Positions 4,828-10,942 of a DNA stretch of 15,783 nucleotides are shown here, piece after piece. Origin of the DNA: Fidelibacterota bacterium (lineage in GTDB: Bacteria; Fidelibacterota; UBA2242); contig JALOAB010000029.1 of assembly GCA_023229045.1 (NCBI GenBank), positions 1 through 15,783 on the forward strand, given 5' to 3'. Below the pieces are notes generated by a model. It ran no database searches, was not told where the DNA came from, and saw nothing but the letters and a program-made list of their open reading frames with translations. Within the stretch, counting starts at the first letter, position 1; the number at the start of each line of letters is the position of its first letter. A program made the translations under genes and the position numbers.

Positions 4828-6855
4828 ATGAGACAGCGATTTGCTATCATCACCGGCTGGACAATAATTATTTTGGCGTTTTGTGTTTTTATCTCCAATG
4901 CTTTTCCTCCCACGCCTCCAACATCCATAGGCACAATCGCCACGCAGAACGCAGACAATGCTGCTATTACAGGCGGCACAATCGATGGCGCCACCATCGG
5001 CGGGACGACTCCGGCGCCGGGGAGTTTTACAGACATTACCGCTTCTGGTGTTGCAAACATTACAGCAATCACACCGAAATATAATTCCATCGGGACTCCC
5101 GGCGAATTAGGATTCGGTGTCGGTGTGTGTCCGCCGGAAATACTACCATCCGGTTTCACGCCAATGCAGGGCTACAATAATCCCGCCTCGGAGAATTACG
5201 GGAATTATCAGTTCACTGACGGCTCTGTCATGGTCTGGATACCAAAATTCTACTACCGGATGCACGCATGGGGCGACATCACTGCTATCACACAGGCAAA
5301 TCCGGCGGTTGTAACGCAAACGGCTCACGGATATTCTAACGGAGATATTGTTTTTATCAACAACGTCGCCGGAATGACGCAGGTCAACAATCTGTTTTTT
5401 ACAGTTGCGAATAAAACAGACGACACCTATCAGCTATCTGGCGTTGATTCGTCAGGGTATACCGCGTACTCTTCCGGCGGCCAGGCGACAAAAGGGTTTG
5501 GCACCGGTTACGAGTTTAACGACACAATTATTACCTATGGCAATAACTCGATCCAGATTAAGGGCTATTATGATTTTGCCAATGCCACCGCTGCCAATGC
5601 TGCCGGATATGCCCTGCACCGCGCTTTCTATGACGGCGGAATAGAGCAAAAAGGGTTTTTTATTGACAAGTATAAAAATTCAAAAGTGGCAAACGGCGCG
5701 GGTTATACCGCAGCATCCATTAAGGCCGGGAAGCCTCTGTCGGCCAACGCATCACATAATCCCTACGCCGATTTGACCGGCGGCGCAAATTATAGCTATT
5801 CAGCTGTCGACCTGGCGCACCGCAGAGACGGCACTAACGGTGAAGTGAATGCCAGTTCGATTTTCCACGTTAAGAGCGTTTTCCAGAATGCGGCACTGGC
5901 GATGTTATCGCTGGCACACGGACAGTATTCACAGACCACCGCAAACTGCGCATGGTATAACGCAACTTACAATTATCCGAAGGGCTGTAATTCCAACGCG
6001 CTCAAGGATACTGACGATGCGACTGTCATCTATCCGTCAGACGGATATGCCAACGCTTGCCGAACGGGCAGCGGTGTATCACTGGCCAAAACTACCCACA
6101 ACGGACAGGCGTCCGGCGTCGCCGACCTCAACGGCGGGATGTATGAAGTGGAGATCGGCATAACATCTATTGCCACGTCTCCCGCGATTGAAGCGTGGAG
6201 TCAGGCCAATCCGTCTGTCATTACGGTCACCGGTCACGGTCTTGTCAACGGTGATTTTATACAGATTGATGCAGTTACCCAAGCGGACTGGGTCAACGCC
6301 AAAGACAAGATGTGGGCGATCACTAAAATCAATGACGACACTTTCAGTATCAACTTTAATTCGTCTGCATTCGGCACAGCTTATAACGCCGGAACTGATC
6401 CCGGCACAATCACAAAAGGAAAGTTCTATGCGACAAACACTTCTATAGCGATGAAATCCTACACCAGCGGAAACACACTGGCGACAGACCACTGGGGCGC
6501 TACTGGAATTGCCGCTACAATGACCGAGTTTGCTCCGCCGTTTAAAACGGAAAACGCTTATGCGATGCGCATGGGATCAGGAACGAATCAAGTCCTGTCC
6601 GAATCCACAAGCGGGGCGGGATGGCTACTAACCGGGATGGGATTGCCTAAAGCCGGAACCGGAGTGGATGCGACAGGAACGAACCTGTTTGGCAAAGATT
6701 ATTTTTACCAAAAAATCATCAACGATTTGTGCCTCATCTCGTCTGCGCATTGGAGCACTACGACGGTTGCCGGCGTCTGGAATTCCGTTTGGGTTAATAG
6801 CCGGGCTAGCGCGGGCAACCATATTTCGTTCCGTCTCGCCTGTTACCCTGAGTAA
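4828..6855 (+). CDS. Secreted FGE/C-type-lectin protein with DGR-like variable C-terminus
   Basis: ATG at 4828 follows AGAGGAG; the in-frame GTG at 4804 lacks this and would add 8 residues. The 675-residue product starts with a Sec signal or anchor (MRQR, TGWTIIILAFCVFISNA, then FPPTPP). Residues 30-140 are repetitive and Gly/Thr-rich. Residues about 151-222 and 449-531 are two FCCH-like modules (QANPAVVTQTAHGYSNGD and QANPSVITVTGHGLVNGD), known as insertions in phage tail proteins. Around them is an FGE-sulfatase/C-type-lectin frame: WIPKFYYRM, GFFIDKYKNS, FHVKSVFQNAALAMLSLAHG, TTHNGQASGVADLNGGMYEV. The C-terminus (A648-G-V-W ... F668-R-L-A) has the shape of DGR variable regions. No reverse transcriptase is in the window. 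It may be a receptor-binding tip or a surface-displayed lectin. Confidence 0.75.
   Translation: MRQRFAIITGWTIIILAFCVFISNAFPPTPPTSIGTIATQNADNAAITGGTIDGATIGGTTPAPGSFTDITASGVANITAITPKYNSIGTPGELGFGVGVCPPEILPSGFTPMQGYNNPASENYGNYQFTDGSVMVWIPKFYYRMHAWGDITAITQANPAVVTQTAHGYSNGDIVFINNVAGMTQVNNLFFTVANKTDDTYQLSGVDSSGYTAYSSGGQATKGFGTGYEFNDTIITYGNNSIQIKGYYDFANATAANAAGYALHRAFYDGGIEQKGFFIDKYKNSKVANGAGYTAASIKAGKPLSANASHNPYADLTGGANYSYSAVDLAHRRDGTNGEVNASSIFHVKSVFQNAALAMLSLAHGQYSQTTANCAWYNATYNYPKGCNSNALKDTDDATVIYPSDGYANACRTGSGVSLAKTTHNGQASGVADLNGGMYEVEIGITSIATSPAIEAWSQANPSVITVTGHGLVNGDFIQIDAVTQADWVNAKDKMWAITKINDDTFSINFNSSAFGTAYNAGTDPGTITKGKFYATNTSIAMKSYTSGNTLATDHWGATGIAATMTEFAPPFKTENAYAMRMGSGTNQVLSESTSGAGWLLTGMGLPKAGTGVDATGTNLFGKDYFYQKIINDLCLISSAHWSTTTVAGVWNSVWVNSRASAGNHISFRLACYPE
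6748..6840 (+). other. Candidate DGR variable region (VR) at the 3' end of the lectin gene
   Basis: Codons from CAT-TGG (6748) to the conserved TTC-CGT-CTC-GCC (6829-6840). Fixed residues W643, A648-G-V-W651, W655, R659 and F668-R669 alternate with positions coded by CAT, AGC, ACT, GTT, GCT and GGC. All of these are reachable from AAC or AAT by changing A only. Template-coded DGR regions typically read as Asn-rich AGVW..NWNN.RSN.NNN.GFR. This is by-eye pattern matching; the template is not in the window. Confidence 0.6.
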
Positions 6856-6870
6856 CCGAGCGATAGCGAG
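6835..6870 (+). promoter_or_regulatory. Hairpin and mirror repeat at the end of the lectin gene (IMH-like position)
   Basis: GTTAC (6842-6846) and GTAAC (6852-6856) form a 5-bp stem spanning the stop codon. It can be extended by CTCG (6835-6838) with CGAG (6857-6860) across a 3-base bulge. It is followed by a mirror-symmetric GAGCGATAGCGAG (6858-6870). DGR targets in phage BPP-1 have a hairpin just after the variable region that aids mutagenic homing; the equivalence is inference. Confidence 0.4.
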
Positions 6871-6875
6871 GTGTT

Positions 6876-7019
6876 ATGGGAACGCACAGTGAAGCACAGT
6901 TGAAAGGAACAAACTCGTTAACCTATATGCTCAAAATCATCAAGGAGGCCAATAAAAATGGCAAAAACATACAAATACCAAAAAATTATTACGCCGATTA
7001 CGACCTATGCGCTGGTTGA
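6876..7019 (+). CDS. Possible small overlapping frame (47 aa)
   Basis: ATG at 6876 follows GAGGTG by only a few bases. The frame reads MGTHSEAQLKGTNSLTYMLK, continues into the next gene in another frame and ends at 7019. The N-terminal half looks protein-like, but a tandem repeat (GCACAGTGAA, GCACAGTTGAA at 6884-6904) underlies part of it. No family recognised; could be chance. Confidence 0.2.
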   Translation: MGTHSEAQLKGTNSLTYMLKIIKEANKNGKNIQIPKNYYADYDLCAG

Positions 7020-7341
7020 GCCGGACTATGAATTACTGAAATTAAAAGAGCGCGTCCGGGAGATCGGCGAGCTGGACGGATTTACTTATGTGGAAGTGCC
7101 GGACAGCGTGACGCTTCCGAGCGATCAGCCGGTTTTATTGATTGAGGCGAATTTGGAAGCCGACAAAATCAATTTACAAACGGTTCAGAAAATCCGGCAG
7201 CGATACAGCGTGAACGACGAGATCAAAATGCTCCGTCTCGGTGGGGCGACGGCCGAAGCCAAAGAATGGAACACCTTTGTCGAGAAATGCCGCGCCGAAG
7301 GGACCGCGGCGAAGGAATTGCTGGTTAAAGTGGTTAAGTAG
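6958..7341 (+). CDS. Hypothetical late protein downstream of the lectin gene
   Basis: A 127-residue protein with a strong AAGGAGG ribosome binding site about 10 bases before the ATG. The N-terminus is strand-rich (YKYQKIITPITTYALVEPDY) and the C-terminal half helical and charged (ADKINLQTVQKIRQRYSVND, EWNTFVEKCRAEGTAAKELL). I do not recognise the family. It does not look like the DGR accessory protein Avd, which is a compact four-helix bundle. Its place right after a large adhesin-like protein is where phages often carry an assembly chaperone or fibre-associated protein, but nothing in the sequence proves that. Confidence 0.65.
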   Translation: MAKTYKYQKIITPITTYALVEPDYELLKLKERVREIGELDGFTYVEVPDSVTLPSDQPVLLIEANLEADKINLQTVQKIRQRYSVNDEIKMLRLGGATAEAKEWNTFVEKCRAEGTAAKELLVKVVK

Positions 7342-7424
7342 GAGAGGGCGGCTGTCTGCTACCACAGACCGACACAAAAGGGAGTGCCACCGCCCAGAGT
7401 GAAATAAATTAAGGGGAAAGTCAA
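7342..7424 (+). promoter_or_regulatory. Structured spacer, possible three-way-junction RNA fold
   Basis: GGGCGG (7346-7351) can pair with CCGCCC (7390-7395) as a closing stem. Inside it, GTCTG (7354-7358) and CAGAC (7365-7369) form a 5-bp hairpin with a 6-base loop. A weak CAC...GTG stem (about 7372-7386) could be the third arm. There is no T-run. Precedes AAGGGGA, the ribosome binding site of the first lysis gene. Confidence 0.35.
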
Positions 7425-7637
7425 ATGGCAAACGGAAACGGATTTGTAATCACAAAAGAGACTTGGGAAAATATGCCAGCAGAACAGCGAGAATGGCTTC
7501 TATTCGACACATTACAGGACATGAACAGAAGGTTGAAGCTGGTGGAAGAAAGACCGTTTCGGGACAAATGCTATTCATTTATGGGCGGTTTAATTGGCGG
7601 TGCATTGGCCGCTGCCGGGATAAAGTGGGGAACGTGA
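7425..7637 (+). CDS. Small one-TM protein, holin/XhlA-like candidate
   Basis: A 70-residue protein. The first 45 residues are soluble and amphipathic (ITKETWENMPAEQREWLLFD, TLQDMNRRLKLVEERPF). Residues about 51-67 form one Gly/Ala-rich membrane helix (SFMGGLIGGALAAAGIKWG). Cytosolic helix plus C-terminal membrane segment is the layout of XhlA-type lysis accessory proteins. It overlaps the lysozyme gene by 4 bases (GTGA), so co-translation with the endolysin is likely. A holin or holin-regulator role is inferred from size, topology and position. Confidence 0.6.
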   Translation: MANGNGFVITKETWENMPAEQREWLLFDTLQDMNRRLKLVEERPFRDKCYSFMGGLIGGALAAAGIKWGT

Positions 7638-8083
7638 TAAGTCAACGCGAATTTACTGAACAGAATGAAGGCCGGAAATACAAGCCGTATAAATGCACCG
7701 GTGGAGCGAAGACTATCGGCATAGGCCACAATATTGACGCAAAAGGACTACCGTCAGACATTGAAAAGTATCTCCAAAAGAACGGGAAAATACTCGATGA
7801 ACACATCGACCGGCTTTACATTATTGACGAAGGCCACGCCGTTTCAGACTGCAAGAAACTGTTCCCCGATTTCAAGAACTTTTCTCATAATCGGAAAGTT
7901 GCGTTGACGGATTTCCTCTTTCAACTGGGATATGACAGGGCCAGCAAATTTGTAAGATCAATTCATTTAATCAACACGAATCAGTGGGAAGAGGCGGCAG
8001 ACAATATGCTTAAAAGCTTGTGGGCAAAACAGACGCCGAATCGGGCAAAGAGAGTTACGGAGTTATTGAGAGGTGACGCATGA
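7634..8083 (+). CDS. Endolysin, T4-type lysozyme (GH24)
   Basis: GTG at 7634 overlaps the previous stop (GTGA) and follows GGGG; a longer in-frame start at 7463 would be antagonistic to the membrane-protein gene and is rejected. The 149-residue product has the GH24 core: F7-T-E-Q-N-E12-G, Y19-K-C21-T-G-G, T27-I-G-I-G-H32. E12 corresponds to catalytic Glu11 of T4 lysozyme and T27 to Thr26. The Asp20 position is Cys21. QLGYDRASKFVRSIHLINTN and WAKQTPNRAKRVTELLRGD are the conserved C-terminal elements (usually 'G..NRR..E...'). No signal peptide, so it needs a holin to reach the peptidoglycan. It cleaves the MurNAc-GlcNAc bond. Confidence 0.93.
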   Translation: MISQREFTEQNEGRKYKPYKCTGGAKTIGIGHNIDAKGLPSDIEKYLQKNGKILDEHIDRLYIIDEGHAVSDCKKLFPDFKNFSHNRKVALTDFLFQLGYDRASKFVRSIHLINTNQWEEAADNMLKSLWAKQTPNRAKRVTELLRGDA

Positions 8084-8322
8084 ACAAATTAAAAATCATC
8101 GGTGTTTTGGCAAAACTGTATCTCAATAGAGATCACATCAAAAAGAATTGGAAAACCACGTTGTTTGGGTTTGTGACTGGTTTGGCGGCTATGTTTGCCA
8201 CGGTGGATTTCAGCCAGCCGGTCAAGTGGGAAGACTTTATTCTTCCAGCATTGCTGGTTTTATGGGGCGTTGTTCAGAAGGATTCCAATGTTACAGGTGG
8301 GCAAGTTGTTCAAAAAGATTAA
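8080..8322 (+). CDS. Holin candidate with two membrane segments
   Basis: ATG at 8080 overlaps the lysozyme stop (ATGA). The 80-residue protein has a basic N-terminus with a first hydrophobic stretch (KIIGVLAKLY), a clear membrane helix at about 26-42 (TTLFGFVTGLAAMFATV) and a second at about 53-65 (FILPALLVLWGVV). The tail is short and charged, ending in KD. Size, two helices and coupling to the endolysin fit a class II-like holin. I recognise no specific family, so this rests on topology and place. Confidence 0.6.
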   Translation: MNKLKIIGVLAKLYLNRDHIKKNWKTTLFGFVTGLAAMFATVDFSQPVKWEDFILPALLVLWGVVQKDSNVTGGQVVQKD

Positions 8323-8446
8323 AGAGCGATTCATCAAGTGGCTGGTGACACCGTGTATTGTTGATCCGCCGGATGAAAGCATGGACACGGCCAGAAGTTT
8401 AGGCCGGTCTGAAAAATGGTATTTAAAATTTAAAATCAAATTTTAG
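8288..8446 (+). CDS. Small basic hypothetical protein (52 aa)
   Basis: ATG at 8288 follows AGGA by 6 bases and overlaps the previous gene by 35 bases in another frame; the upstream in-frame ATG at 8195 lacks such a site. The product starts with a basic amphipathic helix (LFKKIKERFIKWLVTP) and ends in WYLKFKIKF, with DPPDESMDTARSLGRSEK between. It could be a membrane-associating lysis accessory protein; no family recognised. Confidence 0.5.
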   Translation: MLQVGKLFKKIKERFIKWLVTPCIVDPPDESMDTARSLGRSEKWYLKFKIKF

Positions 8447-8456
8447 GAGAAAAGTC

Positions 8457-8756
8457 ATGAATTTTTTAAGCAAGATGAAGCTGGTTATGTCGGCAATATT
8501 CAATCAATTACTGCCATATATCAAAACCTTCTTAACCAGATACGGTGCTGTTGTGTTGGCTCTGGCAACCGAGGTTGTTATGGAACTGGCAAAAAACAAT
8601 GACATGACATGGTCGGAAAAGAGGGACATGGCATTTGATCAGGTCGGAGATAAACTTGTTCAACAGGGTATCGCTATCGGAGTTGACGTAAGCAAAACCT
8701 TAATCCTTAATTCGATTCAGGCGGCGGCTTCTAAATTACAGGAAATGGAAAAGTAA
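8457..8756 (+). CDS. Membrane protein resembling LL-H-type holins
   Basis: A 99-residue protein with GGAGAAA before its ATG. Residues 7-48 are largely hydrophobic (MKLVMSAIFNQLLPYI, GAVVLALATEVVMELA). The soluble C-terminal half (KRDMAFDQVGDKLVQQGIAI, SIQAAASKLQEMEK) fits the 'A...V...L...G......I.AAV..L' pattern of the phage LL-H holin family. It is the second holin candidate in this cluster, so it could be the true holin, an antiholin, or a different membrane protein. Identification is by pattern memory. Confidence 0.5.
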   Translation: MNFLSKMKLVMSAIFNQLLPYIKTFLTRYGAVVLALATEVVMELAKNNDMTWSEKRDMAFDQVGDKLVQQGIAIGVDVSKTLILNSIQAAASKLQEMEK

Positions 8757-8827
8757 TGGTCGAGTTGATTCTCATAGCAGTAGTTGTGTCCGTGGCTTTA
8801 GTCGCGGCAGTAAGTCTTTACCGATGA
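8756..8827 (+). CDS. 23-residue single-TM peptide at the end of the lysis cluster
   Basis: The ATG overlaps the preceding stop (TAATG) and ATGGAAAAG lies just upstream. The product is almost entirely one hydrophobic helix (ELILIAVVVSVALVAAVSLY) capped by Arg. Miniature membrane peptides of this kind occur in phage lysis cassettes as pinholin- or spanin-like helpers. With such a short sequence only the membrane location is supported. Confidence 0.5.
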   Translation: MVELILIAVVVSVALVAAVSLYR

Positions 8828-8837
8828 AAGGGGTTAA

Positions 8838-10292
8838 ATGAACACAGCCATCGATTACGAAAAAGAACTTGTCAAAGACATTGCGGGTTTCACGCATGAT
8901 CCGTTGGGTTATGTGCTTTATGCGTTTCCCTGGGGCGAAGGGACGCTCAAAGACAAGTATCCTGATGATTGGCAGATCGAAGCACTGAATGCGGTCGGCG
9001 CTGGCGTGATGTCTGTCGAACAGGCAATTCAGCTTGCCAGAGCATCGGGGCATGACATCGGCAAATCTGCTTTAGTTGCGTGGCTGGTCTTGTGGGCGAT
9101 GTCTACATATACCGATTGCCGTGGCGTTGTGACGGCCAATACCGATACACAGTTGAGGACCAAAACGTGGCCGGAAATTGCGAAGTGGCACAAATTGTCA
9201 ATCAACAAACATTGGTTCACCTGTACCGCGACGGCGATATATTCATCCAATAAAAAACATGAAAAAAACTGGCGCGTGGACATTATCCCGTGGTCAATGA
9301 GCAATACAGACGCTTTTGCCGGTCTGCACAATGAGGGCAAAAGAGTCCTTTTGATATTCGATGAGGCGTCATCCATCCCCGATGAAATATGGGAAGTTGC
9401 TGAAGGCGCAATGTTCGACAGTAACACGGAAGTTATTTGGGCGGTATTCGGGAACCCGACACGAAACATCGGGCGTTTCCGGGAGTGCTTCAGAAAGTTC
9501 CGTCATCGTTGGGATAATAAGCAAATTGATTCCCGTGACTGCAAGATACCGAACAAAAAGAAGATTCAGGATTTGATTGACGATTACGGCATTGATTCCG
9601 ATTTCGTCAAGGTTCGTGTGCGCGGAATGTTCCCGTCCATGAGTACGCTTCAGTTCATATCAACGGAAGATGCGGACAAGGCACTTGGCAAGCATTTACG
9701 ACCTGATGAATATGAGTTCGCGCCGAAGATACTGACACTGGATAACGCATGGGAAGGGGATGATGAAGGCGTTATTGGATTAAGGCAGGGATTGGCCTTT
9801 AAGATTTTAAGGACGTTCGCCAAAAACGACAATGATTTACAGGTGGCGACGATGCTGGCCGATTGTGAGGATCGGGAAAAGGCGGACGCTGTTTTCATTG
9901 ATGCAGGTTACGGTACGGGTGTTGTGTCGTGCGGCAAGTCATGGAACCGCGAATGGAAGCTGGTCTGGTTCAGCGAGAAATCCACTGATCCCGGATGCCT
10001 GAACAAACGGGCGGAAATGTATAAAAGACTGCGTGATTGGCTCAAGGACGGCGGAGCAATCCCGAATGATCCGGTGTTGTATTCTGATTTAATAAGCATT
10101 GAAACCGTTGGCCGGTCTGATGGCCTGATTCAACTGAAAAGCAAAAAAGACATGAAGGCCGATGGATTGCCTTCACCTGGCAGGGGTGATGCGCTGGCAT
10201 TAAGTTTTGCATTTCCTGTCCAGCAGAAAGCCAGACGGCGTGAACCAAAACACATGACACAGGCTCCAGAATGGAATCCCCATGATAATTAA
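8838..10292 (+). CDS. terL: Large terminase subunit (TerL)
   Basis: A 484-residue packaging motor with ATPase and nuclease halves. The Walker A-like loop is S70-G-H-D-I-G-K76-S77. Walker B is V-L-L-I-F-D175-E176-A-S, with AFAGLH just before it. FGNPTRNIGRF is the coupling motif. In the nuclease half, LTLDNAWEGDDEGVIG, the acidic strand AVFIDAGYGTGV and GRGDALALSFAF supply the RNase H-like metal-binding Asp residues. AAAGGGG precedes the ATG. It pumps DNA into the prohead through the portal and cuts the concatemer. It heads the capsid operon, but the small-terminase candidate is 4.5 kb upstream. Confidence 0.95.
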   Translation: MNTAIDYEKELVKDIAGFTHDPLGYVLYAFPWGEGTLKDKYPDDWQIEALNAVGAGVMSVEQAIQLARASGHDIGKSALVAWLVLWAMSTYTDCRGVVTANTDTQLRTKTWPEIAKWHKLSINKHWFTCTATAIYSSNKKHEKNWRVDIIPWSMSNTDAFAGLHNEGKRVLLIFDEASSIPDEIWEVAEGAMFDSNTEVIWAVFGNPTRNIGRFRECFRKFRHRWDNKQIDSRDCKIPNKKKIQDLIDDYGIDSDFVKVRVRGMFPSMSTLQFISTEDADKALGKHLRPDEYEFAPKILTLDNAWEGDDEGVIGLRQGLAFKILRTFAKNDNDLQVATMLADCEDREKADAVFIDAGYGTGVVSCGKSWNREWKLVWFSEKSTDPGCLNKRAEMYKRLRDWLKDGGAIPNDPVLYSDLISIETVGRSDGLIQLKSKKDMKADGLPSPGRGDALALSFAFPVQQKARRREPKHMTQAPEWNPHDN

Positions 10293-10728
10293 AAAAGCGA
10301 CCATAGATGACATGAAAGATATTATCGCAATGGCACGGGCATTTCATCAGGAAAGCGCGGCGAGAAAATATACATTGACCAATGAACGGATCAAGGAACT
10401 GACCGCGTTAATCATATCGACCGGCATGGGGATTCTGGCAGTAAAAGAAGGTGAACCTATCGGCATGATGGGCGCAATGCTTCAAAAGAACGTCTTTTTC
10501 GATGAACTGATGGCCGGGGATTACCTGATCTACGTCAAGCCGGAACACAGGGGAACTGAAGCGGCTCAGCTGATGGTTGATTATTATATCCACTGGGCGA
10601 AGTCTTACGGAGCAAAGAGCATCGGCATAGACATCGAATCAGGCATTAATGACGAAAGAGCATTAAATTTTTACAATAAGATGGGATTTAAAACAACGGG
10701 ATATCACATGAAATTGGAGGAAATGTAA
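10282..10728 (+). CDS. GNAT family N-acetyltransferase
   Basis: A 148-residue GNAT protein overlapping the terL end by 11 bases. Visible elements are the N-terminal strand IKKATIDDMKDIIAMARAF, the beta4 region DYLIYVKPEHRG, the acetyl-CoA pyrophosphate loop at 88-95 (H-R90-G91-T-E-A94-A) and the closing ALNFYNKMGFKTTGYHMKLE. The substrate is unknown. GNAT genes are found next to terL and portal genes in many podovirus-type phages, where they may modify a host or virion protein. The ribosome binding site is weak (GGAAT), so translation may be coupled to terL. Confidence 0.85.
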   Translation: MIIKKATIDDMKDIIAMARAFHQESAARKYTLTNERIKELTALIISTGMGILAVKEGEPIGMMGAMLQKNVFFDELMAGDYLIYVKPEHRGTEAAQLMVDYYIHWAKSYGAKSIGIDIESGINDERALNFYNKMGFKTTGYHMKLEEM

Positions 10729-10729
10729 C

Positions 10730-10924
10730 ATGGGATCAAGAGGATCAACGCCGAAAGTCCAGCCGTACACCCCGCCGCCGCAGGCCAACGATCCGGCGCT
10801 GGAAGCACAGTTGGAAAAAGAGAAACTCCTGGCGCGGAAGCGCAAGGGCAGACAATCGACAATTCTGAGCGACCAAAGCGGTGGCTCTGACGATATGCAG
10901 AAAAAAACTTTATTGGGAAGTTAA
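10730..10924 (+). CDS. Small conserved phage head-region protein
   Basis: A 64-residue protein starting just after the GNAT stop, with GGAGGAA upstream. Three visible parts: a Gly/Pro-rich N-terminus (STPKVQPYTPPPQAND), a charged helix (ALEAQLEKEKLLARKRKGRQ) and a tail ending KKTLLGS. Small proteins with Pro-rich N-termini, 'KGRxSTIL' and a terminal 'KTLLG' are common between terminase and portal genes of podovirus-type phages. Their role is not established; a virion or portal-associated part is a guess. Confidence 0.65.
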   Translation: MGSRGSTPKVQPYTPPPQANDPALEAQLEKEKLLARKRKGRQSTILSDQSGGSDDMQKKTLLGS

Positions 10925-10942
10925 ATTTAAACGGAGGGTAAT

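Noticed and set aside
6958..7341. DGR accessory protein Avd
   Set aside because: Position after the lectin gene suggested it, but the strand-rich N-terminus and lack of a four-helix pattern do not fit.
7463..7633. Upstream extension of the lysozyme frame to ATG 7463
   Set aside because: It would be read through the small membrane-protein gene. The GTG at 7634 overlaps that gene's stop and gives a normal GH24 N-terminus.
9029..9469. 146-codon leftward frame inside terL
   Set aside because: Antisense shadow of a gene with clear Walker and nuclease motifs.
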